Assembly (NCBI RefSeq): GCF_954871325.1
Contig: NC_088775.1
Location: forward strand, 57,885,561 to 57,949,560
Length of the DNA stretch: 64,000 nt
Source of the DNA: Gordionus sp. m RMFG-2023
Lineage: Eukaryota > Nematomorpha > Gordioida > Chordodea > Parachordodidae
Reading direction: 5' to 3'
The translations under genes were made by a program, and so were the position numbers. The notes below the pieces were generated by a model. That model searched no databases. It saw only the letters and a list, made by a program, of their open reading frames with translations, and was not told the DNA's origin. Of this stretch, positions 1 through 11,500 are shown piece by piece (position 1 is the first letter of the stretch; every line of letters begins with the position of its first letter).

Positions 1-1030
1 AAGAGGAAAACCAATTACTTTAGAGATAGTATAAAAAACATCGCTGAAAGATGAATAAATTATAGCATGTTTGAAAGGACATGAAAAATGGAAGAGAGAA
101 GAAAAATATTATAATGCTGTAAAAAATGAATATTGCATAGTAGATAATTGTGTAATAAGGGGAAATAGGTAAGTGATGTCGAAATTATTAAGAAAATATA
201 TATTTAACAGCATTAACATCAAGGTATAGAAAGAATGAAGAATAAAACAAGAGAATATATGTGGTAGCCGAAGATGGAACTAGAAATAGAGGAAAAGTGT
301 TGGAAGACGTGTAATATAAGGGCCAATGTACCATCCAGGATTAAAGAAGATGAATGGGCAGAGACCAACATACCGTGTGAAAGAATATATGTTGATTTTT
401 TTAGAATATGAAAAAAAGAAGTATTTTATCATGGTAGATGCCATTCAAAATGGATAGATTGTGAACAAGTATCAGTATTATCAACACGAATTAGGCAAAA
501 TAAAAGAGTTTTGTAGTAAATATGGTTTAATGATAACATTGGTATCAGATGGAGGTCCAGCATTTAAAGGAAAGACATTTAAACAATTTTGCGATAGATG
601 GAAAATTCAGCATATTTTATCACCACCAACCACAATATCTGAAAACCAACGGTGAAGGTGGATGGTGTCTATAATTAAGAGTTGAACAAAAAAGAAAAAT
701 ATGGAGAAGGTAAATGGTGGATATCTTTGTTAAGATATAATAATACAGAGTGTCAAAGAAAGATCACCAGCGGAGATATTTCTAGGAAGGAAGACAAGAA
801 CAGAGTTAGATTTTTAAAGGAAAAAGTGAAACAGGAGGAACAGATAATAATAGAAGAGAAATGGAAGATTAGAAAGTTAGTATGGGTTTTAATGTTTGAA
901 GAACCAATAATGGAGCGTATAGTGACAAAAAATATAGGAAGAAAAAAAATTGAAGTAGAGATAGAAGGACAGACAGGAACATGAGCGAGACATGTTAGAT
1001 AAGTAAGACCAAGATATGAACAAGACTAAA
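1..1030 (+). mobile_element. Ty3/gypsy retroelement fossil, integrase end of pol
   Basis: The stretch holds the 3' part of a gypsy-type pol region. Around positions 530-635 the reading frame gives LVSDGGPAFKG and QFCDRWKIQHILSPP, the second catalytic-aspartate region of a retroelement integrase core. Around 370-470 there is an earlier integrase-core stretch (KKYFIMVDA), and around 770-810 an AEIFLGRKTRTELDFL-like stretch typical of the integrase C-terminal side. Near 985-1015 an ARHVR-VRPR pattern matches the end of gypsy integrases. It is broken in several places and is an old fossil. The left end lies outside the window, and no LTR was identified. Confidence 0.8.
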
Positions 1031-1069
1031 AAGTAGTGAAAAAATATTTTTTTAAAAAAATGATTTTGT

Positions 1070-1250
1070 GAAACGAAGCTATAGAGGAGAAAAAGTAGTT
1101 TTGGAAAATCATTTTTGGAGGAAACTAAAAGTTTTGAAAGACAAAGCTATAGAGGAAAAAAGGTGGGTTGTGGAAAAATATTTGGAAAAAAATAGTTTTA
1201 AAAACGAAGATATAGAGGAGAGAAATAGTTTTCGGAAGGACAATCGGTAA
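1070..1250. repeat. Degenerate tandem repeat, about 66-bp unit, 3 copies
   Basis: Three imperfect copies of a purine-rich unit begin near 1072, 1140 and 1204. Each contains a shared core like AAAGCTATAGAGGA followed by a GTAGTTTTGGAAA-like stretch. Spacing is 64-68 bp. It lies just after the gypsy pol fragment and may be its 3' untranslated region. The small open frame running through it has no recognisable domain and I do not call it a gene. Confidence 0.55.
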
Positions 1251-1507
1251 AAGAAGTGAAGTGGAGTAAAATATAGAAAAAAAAGTATAGATACATTATG
1301 ATATAAATATTAATTTTTATAATAGATGGCTTAATACGTTAGAGTAGGGAACAAAATAATAAAAATTGAAGTGAGAGATATTGACAGATCTATGGGGTCT
1401 AGGAATGGTTTTTTTATTTTTTAAATTTAATTTTTTATTGTTTTACTACACCCATTCATAACCAAGTGATTTCTGGTTATTGAACTCAACCTCCTGATTC
1501 CGTTAAT

Positions 1508-3658
1508 AGGAGAGACTGTGGTTAGGTAAACCCTGGGGCTTGCCAAACCACTTAATCTCATTTTAAAATTAAATACATCAGTAGGTGAAAATATAGTTTT
1601 TATTAGTTTACATATATATAGACAAAAAATCTTTTTAATTAATTAATTATTAAAAATTTCATTTAAGAAATAAAATTTTAATGAAATTTTCAAAAGATTT
1701 TTACATGACTAATTTTAATTTTTATTAAAATATATAATCATTTATATGTAAAAAATAGCAATGTTTAAACACTCTTCTATAATTTGGGAAAATTTTATGA
1801 TATTTATTATATCTACTAGATATTATTTCAATTATGATTTGTCTAAAACTATATTCGTCAATTATGGCTGTTAATAGTGAAAAAAATTTCAAAATCTTGA
1901 AAAGGCAATTTCATGGATGTTTATGATTATTTAGGATTTACGCTGATAAATTATAATCTCCTTAAGATCCTTATTTTTTTATGTCAAAATGTTTATTAAA
2001 TTAACCTAAATTAAGTTTCATTTTTTAATTAGCTTCAATTTATAAAAGTATTATGATATTTCGAACAATAAAACAATAAATTTATTCTATAAATAAAAAT
2101 GCATTTCAATTTTATTAGGCCTAAAAAACCAATGGTTTAGGGAACTCCTTGAAGGGGTTTGCCTGACCCCATTATTAGGTTGTTAGACAAAATTTTGGCT
2201 TTTACAAAAATAAAATTTTTAAACATAATTATATTCTTAAAGGCACCTTTATAGAGTATAGTTTTAGGTATACCTAAAACGAATTATTTGTTATTCGATA
2301 TTCGACTCGATTCCATTCGATTAGTATTTTACGAATACGAATAACACAATTATTCGATTCGAAAATACGAATCGAATTCGAATAAGGGAAATATATTATT
2401 CGTCGAATAATTTTTTTAATATTATTCGATCGAATTATTCGAGATTATTCGACTAAAATAATTTATAGTATTATATTAATAAATGTTGAAAAATAATTAT
2501 ATATAATATATATTAGATAATTAGGAATTACTTGAAATTATTCTTATTTAATAAAATTTCCTAGTGGAATATTGAAGAAGCATTTATATTTAAAAAATTT
2601 TAAATAACTTCATAATCCAAAACAACTTCAGAAAATTCTTTTATGGACGAAGGTATTTATTTTATGAAATTATTAACACATACACAATTATAATAAACTA
2701 GTAGCTATCCCGTCAAGAATGACGGGCGATGCAGATATTTCTCCTTAGTTTAATGATGGAGAAATCATAAATTTTACTTTTTGCCTTAATTTTTACCACT
2801 TTATTTGTAAAATATTGCTAGATGTGAGTTTTGTATTTTTATTGCATAGCTTTTTGACAATCTATTATTCTCTACAATTATTTGTACTCATATACAAGTT
2901 ACTAATAATCTATTAACTTTTTTAAAATAATGTTGGGGGTAATTTATAAATTTTATGAACAGTTTTTATATTAAAACCTATAAATCCAAATCATTTTTGT
3001 AAAAAATATTTTATAAGTAAATCTGTATAAAATTTAATATAAATACATGTAATAGTATTTTTTAAACTTATATTAAAATTCACTAAAATATGTATTATCA
3101 TTTTGTGATAAATTTTTTAAAAGCTATCATCTCATCTACATTTGGTGATAGTATAAACTCTGAAATATAGTTAAAAACTTTGTGTTTGAAGAATTGGTTG
3201 TTGTCAGATATGTCTTATACATGATATAAATATTATATTTATTTTTCTACATTATATATAAATTTACTATATATGTAAGCTTCTATTTTATCCTACTAAT
3301 AAATTTGTTTGTCTTTTATCCATAGTTAAATTTTACAAAATAAATTTTATAATCGATCTTTTTTAATTTACTGTTAAATAAAATTTTTGAATCGAATCGA
3401 ATATTCGACGATTCAAATCGAATAATCATTTTATTATTTGTACGAATACGAATAATAAATTATTCGATTTAAACGAATACGAATAATTCTATTATTCAAT
3501 TCGAAAATTCGAATCGAATACGAATAATGCAATTATTCGATTCGTATTTTTGTAGGTATAGTTTTAGGTATCTAATCATATATTATTTAATATATTATCT
3601 TAAAAAAACAAGTTCTATAGCCAATTTTGTAAAAATTAATTAACCCCAGTCTCCCCTA
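1508..3658. mobile_element. TIR element of unknown family inserted in hAT-B copy A
   Basis: The ends carry inverted repeats of 17 bp with two mismatches: AGGAGAGACTGTGGTTA at 1508-1524, and the reverse complement of AGGGGAGACTGGGGTTA at 3642-3658. The sequences outside these ends line up with adjacent parts of the other hAT-B copies, which supports an insertion. I could not find a clear target site duplication or any transposase inside. A second element (2272-3556) is nested in it. Confidence 0.45.
2272..3556. mobile_element. ATTCG-rich MITE-like element, copy I
   Basis: Both ends are packed with the motif ATTCG/CGAAT in inverted orientation (2280-2460 and 3390-3550). The element is flanked by an exact 15-bp direct repeat, TATAGTTTTAGGTAT, at 2257-2271 and 3557-3571. 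The left terminus CCTAAAACGAATTATTTG recurs, reverse-complemented, at the right end of a second copy near 35720-35740. The interior is AT-rich with no coding capacity. A short hairpin CCCGTCA/TGACGGG lies near 2710-2727. This is probably a non-autonomous DNA transposon; the superfamily is uncertain. Confidence 0.6.
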
Positions 3659-4149
3659 CATATTAAATAATATGTGGATCTTATTATTCCATTTTAATAA
3701 AATTTGATCGATGTTTAGCAAATTAAGTTGTTATCCGAGATTTCTTGTCATAAATTATTTTTCAAATTTTTAAATATGCGAAAAAAAATTAACCAAAAAA
3801 TAGAAATGTTCAATTTATAATTGCACACGGCATAATATAAGAAATGATAAAAGGACAGACCATATTATAAAAAGACATGGTGGGCTTAATTTTAACGATA
3901 TGATGAAAAGCTTTGAAATAGTAGCTTTTAAGCATATTTCACAAAGTTAGACGAATAGCAATGTAATTTTTTATTAAATATTTAGTGTTAACTTATTTTA
4001 AAGGGTATTAAAGCAAATATCGAATTAGGAGCTCTCCAACCTAAACATTATTTATTCTCCAAAGATATTTTAATAGTAAAAGATCCTTTAATGTGAGTTT
4101 TTTTGAGAAAACTAATAGATTACAAAATTAATATCTAATTTAGGATACT

Positions 4150-4555
4150 CATATTCAAAATAATCATGGGGCAGGTGATGCTTGATTTAGCGGTATCACG
4201 GAGAGAGATGTCTAATCAGAATGATGGAAGCGAACTACTCCAGAGAAATTAAGGATGTGGCCAACAGCTGACACTACAAAAATGCGATAGCCCTGGAGCC
4301 ACAGGAAACTGTGGGAGGAGACAATGCCAGCCGAGACACTTCGTCACAGGAACAGGATGATGCTGATGAGACGGCGTGTGGCATGAGTTGGTGAATTTGG
4401 CCTGGGGCGAGAAGGAGTTGACGGGAGCACGAAATAAGAGGGCGGAGGAGGTGGATCAGTTGGCTGAAACAAATTGGTCAGGTGAATTAGGAGACCTATA
4501 AGAATACATATTGTCGGACTCGGAAAAAGAAGAAAATGGGTTTTTAAGGGGGTGG
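4150..4555. other. GC-richer patch, possible old coding remnant
   Basis: This stretch is clearly richer in G and C than its surroundings. On the plus strand it can be read as short peptide pieces such as QLAETNWSGELGDL, separated by stops, ending in GGGGGTGGGGTTGTAATAAA at about 4550-4566. This could be the decayed 3' end of a retroposon, but I recognise no domain. From 4560 to 4835 the sequence is AT-rich and includes a duplicated segment of about 35 bp near 4651 and 4697. Confidence 0.3.
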
Positions 4556-4837
4556 GGTTGTAATAAATATGTTATTTTTTTATATTTTCTTTATCGACTA
4601 AATATGTTTTTACTTATTTATCGCGAAAAAAAAAGATATATTTTTTTGTTATTCTTGTTTATATTATTTTTAATTATTTGATATTTTTTTTTTTGATTAT
4701 TCTTGTTTATATTATTTTTAATTATTTGATATATATGTGAAAATATTTCAGAAGTTATGAAAGGTTTAATAGAATATTTCAGGTAGAAATGACATGGACA
4801 TTAATATTAAAGACTAAGGTCAAGATAGGATAGGATC

Positions 4838-5185
4838 CAGTGGCCCCTACAACGGAAGTGGGGGGGGGGGTCCGAAGCAACTGCTTCTAAAAATTTGTAT
4901 GGGGGTATTTTTTTTAAAAAAATTTTTAATATTTTTTTTTGTTAAATTTTTTTTTTGTTAAATTTTTTTTTTTGTTAAATTTTTTTTGTTAAATTTAATT
5001 CCTTTTTTGTTTTGCTACATCCATCCATAATCAAGTGATCTCTAGTTTATGAATATAATAATAAGACCTCCCCCCCCCCCCACCCCCACTTATTATTTAA
5101 TTTAATATGTATTGACGGAGATTTTGGTCGATGTTTAGTAAATTAGATTGTTACAAAGATTTCTTGTCATAAAATTATTTTGTGC
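4838..5185 (+). mobile_element. hAT family B, 5' end fragment (copy B)
   Basis: It begins with the terminal motif CAGTGGCCCCTACAA followed by a G run and TCCGAAGCAACT. This is the reverse complement of the right end of the copy at 50103-51676. The similarity continues through a poly-C tract near 5070-5090 and the motif GGTCGATGTTTAGTAAATTA, up to about 5185. There the sequence switches to a region I interpret as a retroelement LTR, so the hAT may have been cut by that insertion. Confidence 0.65.
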
Positions 5186-5555
5186 TATAATGTTGTAAAT
5201 ATATTTTTTTTGTTTTTATAGCATGTCATTTTGAATATTTTTGTTGTCAATATTTTAATCAATATTAATTTTTTTTTATCAATATTATAATTTTGTCATT
5301 ATTATTATGTTGGGTTATAAAAACCTTCAAAAGAGAAGAAATTTTAGTTGTTTGTTTTTTTTTTAAAAATTTATATTTATAAAATTATATTTTTCTTGTA
5401 ACCAAATTCTAATAAAAAAAGTGGAAATAAATTCAAGAACCAAGTAGTTGAAAAAGAAAATAAAAATTAAGTACTTAAGAAATTAAAGTATTGTACTTAA
5501 GAAATTGGTGCCGTATTGATTGAACACCAGAACCTAGAGGTTAATCGCGGTACAA

Positions 5556-8500
5556 ATATTGTTAAAGCGGAAAAAGCGCTAGTATAATTAAATTGAAACG
5601 ATAAATCGTTGGAAAATTATATTGTTAAAGCGAAAAAAGCGCTAGTACATATTAAATTGAAACGATAAATCGTTGGAAAATTATATTGTTAAAGCGAAGC
5701 GCTAGTTCAATTTAAATTGAAACGATAAATCGTTGTTAAAGCGAAAAAAGCGCTAGTACTAATTAAATTGAAACGATAAATCGTTGGAAAATTATATTGT
5801 TAAAGCGAAAAAAGCGCTAGTACAAATTAAATTGAAACGATAAATCGTTGTTAAAGCGAAAAAAGCGCTAGTACTAATTAAATTGAAACGATAAATCGTT
5901 CGGGAATTATATTGTTAAACCGAAAAAAGCGCTAGTACATATTAAATTGAATGGATAAATCGTTGGAAAATTATATTGTTAAAGCGAAAAAAGCGCTAGT
6001 ACTAATTAAATTGAAACGATAAATCGTTGGGGAATTATATTATTAAAGCGAAAAAAGCGCTAGTACAAATTAAATTGAAACGATAAATCGTTGAGGAATT
6101 ATATTGTTAAAGCGAAAAAAGCGCTAGTAGAAATTAAATTGAAACGATAAATCGTTGTTAAAGCGAAAAAAGCGCTAGTACTAATTAAATTGAAACGATA
6201 AATCGTTGGAAAATTATATTGTTAAAGCGAAAAAAGCGCTAGTACTAATTAAATTGAAACGATAAATCGTTGGAAAATTATATTGTTAAAGCGAAGAAAG
6301 CGCTAGTACATATTAAATTGAAACGATAAATCGTTGGAAAATTATATTGTTAAAGCGAAAAAAGCGCTAGTACATATTAAATTAAAACGATAAATCGTTC
6401 GGGAATTATATTGTTAGAGCGAAAAAAGCGCTAGTACATATTAAATTGAAACGATAAATCGTTGGAAAATTATATTGTTAAAGCGAAAAAAGCGCTAGAA
6501 CAAATTAAATTGAAACGATAAATCGTTGTTAAAGCGAAAAAAGCGCTAGTACTAATTAAATTGAAACGATAAATCGGTGGAAAATTATATTGTTAAAGCG
6601 AAAAAAGCGCTAGTACTAATTAAATTGAAACGATAAATCGTTGTTAAAGCGAAAAAAGCGCTAGTACTAATAAAATTGAAAGGATAAATCGTTCGCGAAT
6701 TATATTGTTAAAGCGAAAAAAGCGATAGTACATATTAAATTGAAACGATAAATCATTGGAAAATTATATTGTTAAAGCGAAAAAAGCGCTAGTACTAATT
6801 AAATTGAAACGATAAATCGTTGGGGAATTATATTATTAAAGCGAAAAAAGCGCTAGTACAAATTAAATTGAAACGATAAATCGTTGAGGAATAATATTGT
6901 TAAAGCGAAAAAAGCGCTAGTACAAATTAAATTGAAACGATAAATCGTTGTTAAAGCGAAAAAAGCGCTAGTACTAATTAAATTGAAACGATAAATCGTT
7001 GGAAAATTATATTGTTAAAGCGAAAAAAGCGCCAAAATTGAAACGATAAATCGTTGGGGATTTATATTGTTAAAGCGAAAAAAGCGCTAGTACAAATTAA
7101 ATTGAAACGATAAATCGTTGGGGAATTATATTGTTAAAGCGAAAAAAGCGCTAGTACAAATTAAATTGAAACGATAAATCGTTGTTAAAGCGAAAAAAGC
7201 GCTAGTACTAATTAAATTGAAACGATAAATCGTTGGGGAATTATATTGTTAAAGCGAAAAAAGCGCCAGTACAAATTAAATTGAAACGATAAATCGTTGG
7301 GGAATTATATTGTTAAAGCGAAAAAAGCGTTAGTACTAATTAAATTGAAACGATAAATCGTTGGGGAATTATATTATTAAAGCGAAAAAAGCGTTAGTAC
7401 AAATTAAATTGAAACGATAAATCGTTGAGGAATTATATTGTTAAAGCGAAAAAAGCGCTAGTACAAATTAAATTGAAACGATAAATCGTTGTTAAAGCGA
7501 AAAAAGCGCTAGTACTAATTAAATTAAAACGATAAATCGTTGGAAAATTATATTGTTAAAGCGAAAAAAGCGCCAGTACAAATTAAATTGAAACGATAAA
7601 TCGTTGGGGAATTATATTGTTAAAGCGAAAAAAGCGCTAGTACAAATTAAATTGAAACGATAAATCGTTGTTAAAGCGAAAAAAGCGCTAGTACAAATTA
7701 AATTGAAACGATAAATCGTTGAGGAATTATATTGTTAAAGCGAAAAAAGCGCTAGTACAAATTAAATTGAAACGATAAATCGTTGTTAAAGCGAAAAAAG
7801 CGCTAGTACTAATTAAATTGAAACGATAAATCGTTGGAAAATTATATTGTTAAAGCGAAAAAAGCGCCAGTACAAATTAAATTGAAACGATAAATCGTTG
7901 GTGAATTATATTGTTAAAGCGAAAAAAGGGCCAGTACTAATTAAATTGAAACGATAAATCTTTGGGGAATTTTATTGTTAAAGCGAAAAAAGCGCTAGTA
8001 AATTAAATTGAAACGATAAATCGTTGGGGAATTATATTATTAAAGCGAAAAACGCGCTAGTACAAAATAAATTGAAACGATAAATCGTTGAGGAATTATA
8101 TTGTTAAAGCGAAAAAAGCGCTAGTACAAATTAAATTGAAACGATAATTCGTTGGAAAATTATATTGTTAAAGCGAAAAAAGCGCCAGTACAAATTAAAT
8201 TGAAACGATTAAATCGTTGGGGAATTATATTGTTAAAGCGAAAAAAGAGCTAGTACAAATTAAATTGAAACGATTAAATCATTTGGGGAATTATATTGTT
8301 AAAGCGAAAAAAGCGCTAGTACATATTAAATTGAAACGATAAATCGTTGTTAAAGCGAAAAAAGCGCTAGTACTAATTAAATTGAAACGATAAATCGTTG
8401 GGGAATTATATTGTTAAAGCGAAAAAAGCGCTAGTACAAATTAAATTGAAACGATAAATCGTTGGAGGAATTATATTGTTAAAGCGAAAAAAGCGCTAGT

Positions 8501-11500
8501 ACTAATTAAATTGAAACGATAAATCGTTGGGGAATTATATTATTAAAGCGAAAAAAGCGCTAGTACAAATTAAATTGAAACGATAAATCGTTGAGGAATT
8601 ATATTGTTAAAGCGAAAAAAGCGCTAGTACAAATTAAATTGAAACGATAAATCGTTGTTAAAGCGAAAAAAGCGCTAGTACTAATTAAATTGAAACGATA
8701 AATCGTTGGAAAATTATATTGTTAAAGCGAAAAAAGCGCCAGTACAAATTAAATTGAAACGATAAATCGTTGGGGAATTATATTGTTAAAGCGAAAAAAG
8801 CGCTAGTACAAATTAAATTGAAACGATAAATCGTTGAGGAATTATATTGTTAAAGCGAAAAAAGCGCTAGTACAAATTAAATTGAAACGATAAATCGTTG
8901 TTAAAGCGAAAAAAGCGCTAGTACTAATTAAATTGAAACGATAAATCGTTGGAAAATTATATTGTTAAAGCGAAAAAAGCGCCAGTACAAATTAAATTGA
9001 AACGATAAATCGTTGGGGAATTATATTGTTAAAGCGAAAAAAGCGCTAGTACAAATTAAATTGAAACGATAAATCTTTGGGGAATTTTATTGTTAAAGCG
9101 AAAAAAGCGCTAGTAAATTAAATTGAAACGATAAATCGTTGGGAAATTATATTATTAAAGCGAAAAACGCGCTAGTACAAATTAAATTGAAACGATAAAT
9201 CGTTGAGGAATTATATTGTTAAAGCGAAAAAAGCGCTAGTACAAATTAAATTGAAACGATAAATCGTTGGAAAATTATATTGTTAAAGCGAAAAAAGCGC
9301 CAGTACAAATTAAATTGAAACGATAAATCGTTGGGGAATTATATTGTTAAAGCGAAAAAAGCGCTAGTACAAATTAAATTGAAACGATAAATCGTTGGGA
9401 ATTTATTTTAAAGCGAAAAAAGCGCTAGTACTAATTAAATTGAAACGATAAATCGTTGGGAAATTATATTGTTAAAGCGAAAAAAGCGCTAGTACAAATT
9501 AAATTGAAACGATAAATCGTTGTTAAAGCGAAAAAAGCGCTAGTACTAATTAAATTGAAACGATAAATCGTTGGAAAATTATATTGTTAAAGCGAAAAAA
9601 GCGCCAGTACAAATTAAATTGAAACGATAAATCGTTGGGGAATTATATTGTTAAAGCGAAAAAAGCGCTAGTACTAATTAAATTGAAACGATAAATCGTT
9701 GGGAAATTATATTGTTAAAGCGAAAAAAGCGCTAGTACAAATTAAATTGAAACGATAAATCGTTGTTAAAGCGAAAAAAGCGCTAGTACTAATTAAATTG
9801 AAACGATAAATCGTTGGGAAATTATATTGTTAAAGCGAAAAAAGCGCTAGTACAAATTAAATTGAAACGATAAATCGTTGTTAAAGCGAAAAAAGCGCTA
9901 GTACTAATTAAATTGAAACGATAAATCGTTGGGAAATTATATTGTTAAAGCGAAAAAAGCGCCAGTACAAATTAAATTGAAACGATAAATCGTTGGGGAA
10001 TTATATTGTTAAAGCGAAAAAAGCGCTAGTACTAATTAAATTGAAACGATAAATCGTTGGGAAATTATATTGTTAAAGCGAAAAAAGCGCTAGTACATAA
10101 TTAAATTGAAACGATAAATCGTTGGGAAATTATATTGTTAAAGCGAAAAAAGCGCCAGTACAAATTAAATTGAAACGATAAATCGTTGGGAAATTATATT
10201 GTTAAAGCGAAAAAAGCGCTAGTACTAATTAAATTGAAACGATAAATCGTTGGGAAATTATATTGTTAAAGCGAAAAAAGCGCTAGTACAAATTAAATTG
10301 AAACGATAAATCGTTGGGAAATTATATTGTTAAAGCGAAAAAAGCGCTAGTACTAATTAAATTGAAACGATAAATCGTTGTTAAAGCGAAAAAAGCGCTA
10401 GTACTAATTAAATTGAAACGATAAATCGTTGGGAAATTATATTGTTAAAGCGAAAAAAGCGCCAGTACAAATTAAATTGAAACGATAAATCGTTGTTAAA
10501 GCGAAAAAGCGCTAGTACAATTAAATTGAAACGATAAATCGTTGTTAAAGCGAAAAAAGCGCTAGTACAAATTAAATTGAAACGATAAATCGTTGGGAAT
10601 TATATTGTTAAAGCGAAAAAAGCGCTAGTACTAAATTAAATTGAAACGATAAATCGTTGGGGAATTATATTGTTAAAGCGAAAAAAGCGCTAGTACAAAT
10701 TAAATTGAAACGATAAATCGTTGTTAAAGCGAAAAAAGCGCTAGTACTAATTAAATTGAAACGATAAATCGTTGGAAAATTATATTGTTAAAGCGAAAAA
10801 AGCGCCAGTACAAATTAAATTGAAACGATAAATCGTTGGGGAATTATATTGTTAAAGCGAAAAAAGCGCTAGTACAAATTAAATTGAAACGATAAATCGT
10901 TGTTAAAGCGAAAAAAGCGCTAGTACTAATTAAATTGAAACGATAAATCGTTGGGGAATTATATTGTTAAAGCGAAAAAAGCGCTAGTACTAATTAAATT
11001 GAAACGATAAATCGTTGTTAAAGCGAAAAAAGCGCTAGTACTAATTAAATTGAAACGATAAATCGTTGGGAAATTATATTGTTAAAGCGAAAAAAGCGCT
11101 AGTACAAATTAAATTGAAACGATAAATCGTTGTTAAAGCGAAAAAAGCGCTAGTACTAATTAAATTGAAACGATAAATCGTTGGGGAATTATATTGTTAA
11201 AGCGAAAAAAGCGCCAGTACAAATTAAATTGAAACGATAAATCGTTGGGGAATTATATTGTTAAAGCGAAAAAAGCGTTAGTACTAATTAAATTGAAACG
11301 ATAAATCGTTGGGGAATTATATTATTAAAGCGAAAAAAGCGTTAGTACAAATTAAATTGAAACGATAAATCGTTGAGGAATTATATTGTTAAAGCGAAAA
11401 AAGCGCTAGTACAAATTAAATTGAAACGATAAATCGTTGTTAAAGCGAAAAAAGCGCTAGTACTAATTAAATTAAAACGATAAATCGTTGGAAAATTATA

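Larger units (their letters stand above)
1395..4090 (+). mobile_element. hAT family B, decayed copy A, interrupted
   Basis: Positions 1395-1507 and 3659-4090 match, in order, the 5' part of the better preserved hAT-B copy at 50103-51676 (which lies on the minus strand). Shared landmarks are a CATTCATAACCAAGTGAT-like motif, a GATCGATGTTTAGCAAATTA motif, and the coding remnant KRHGGLNFND, part of a BED/TTF-type zinc finger region. The copy is split by the TIR element at 1508-3658. Coding capacity is destroyed, and only the 5' third is recognisable before the GC-richer patch at 4150. Confidence 0.65.
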
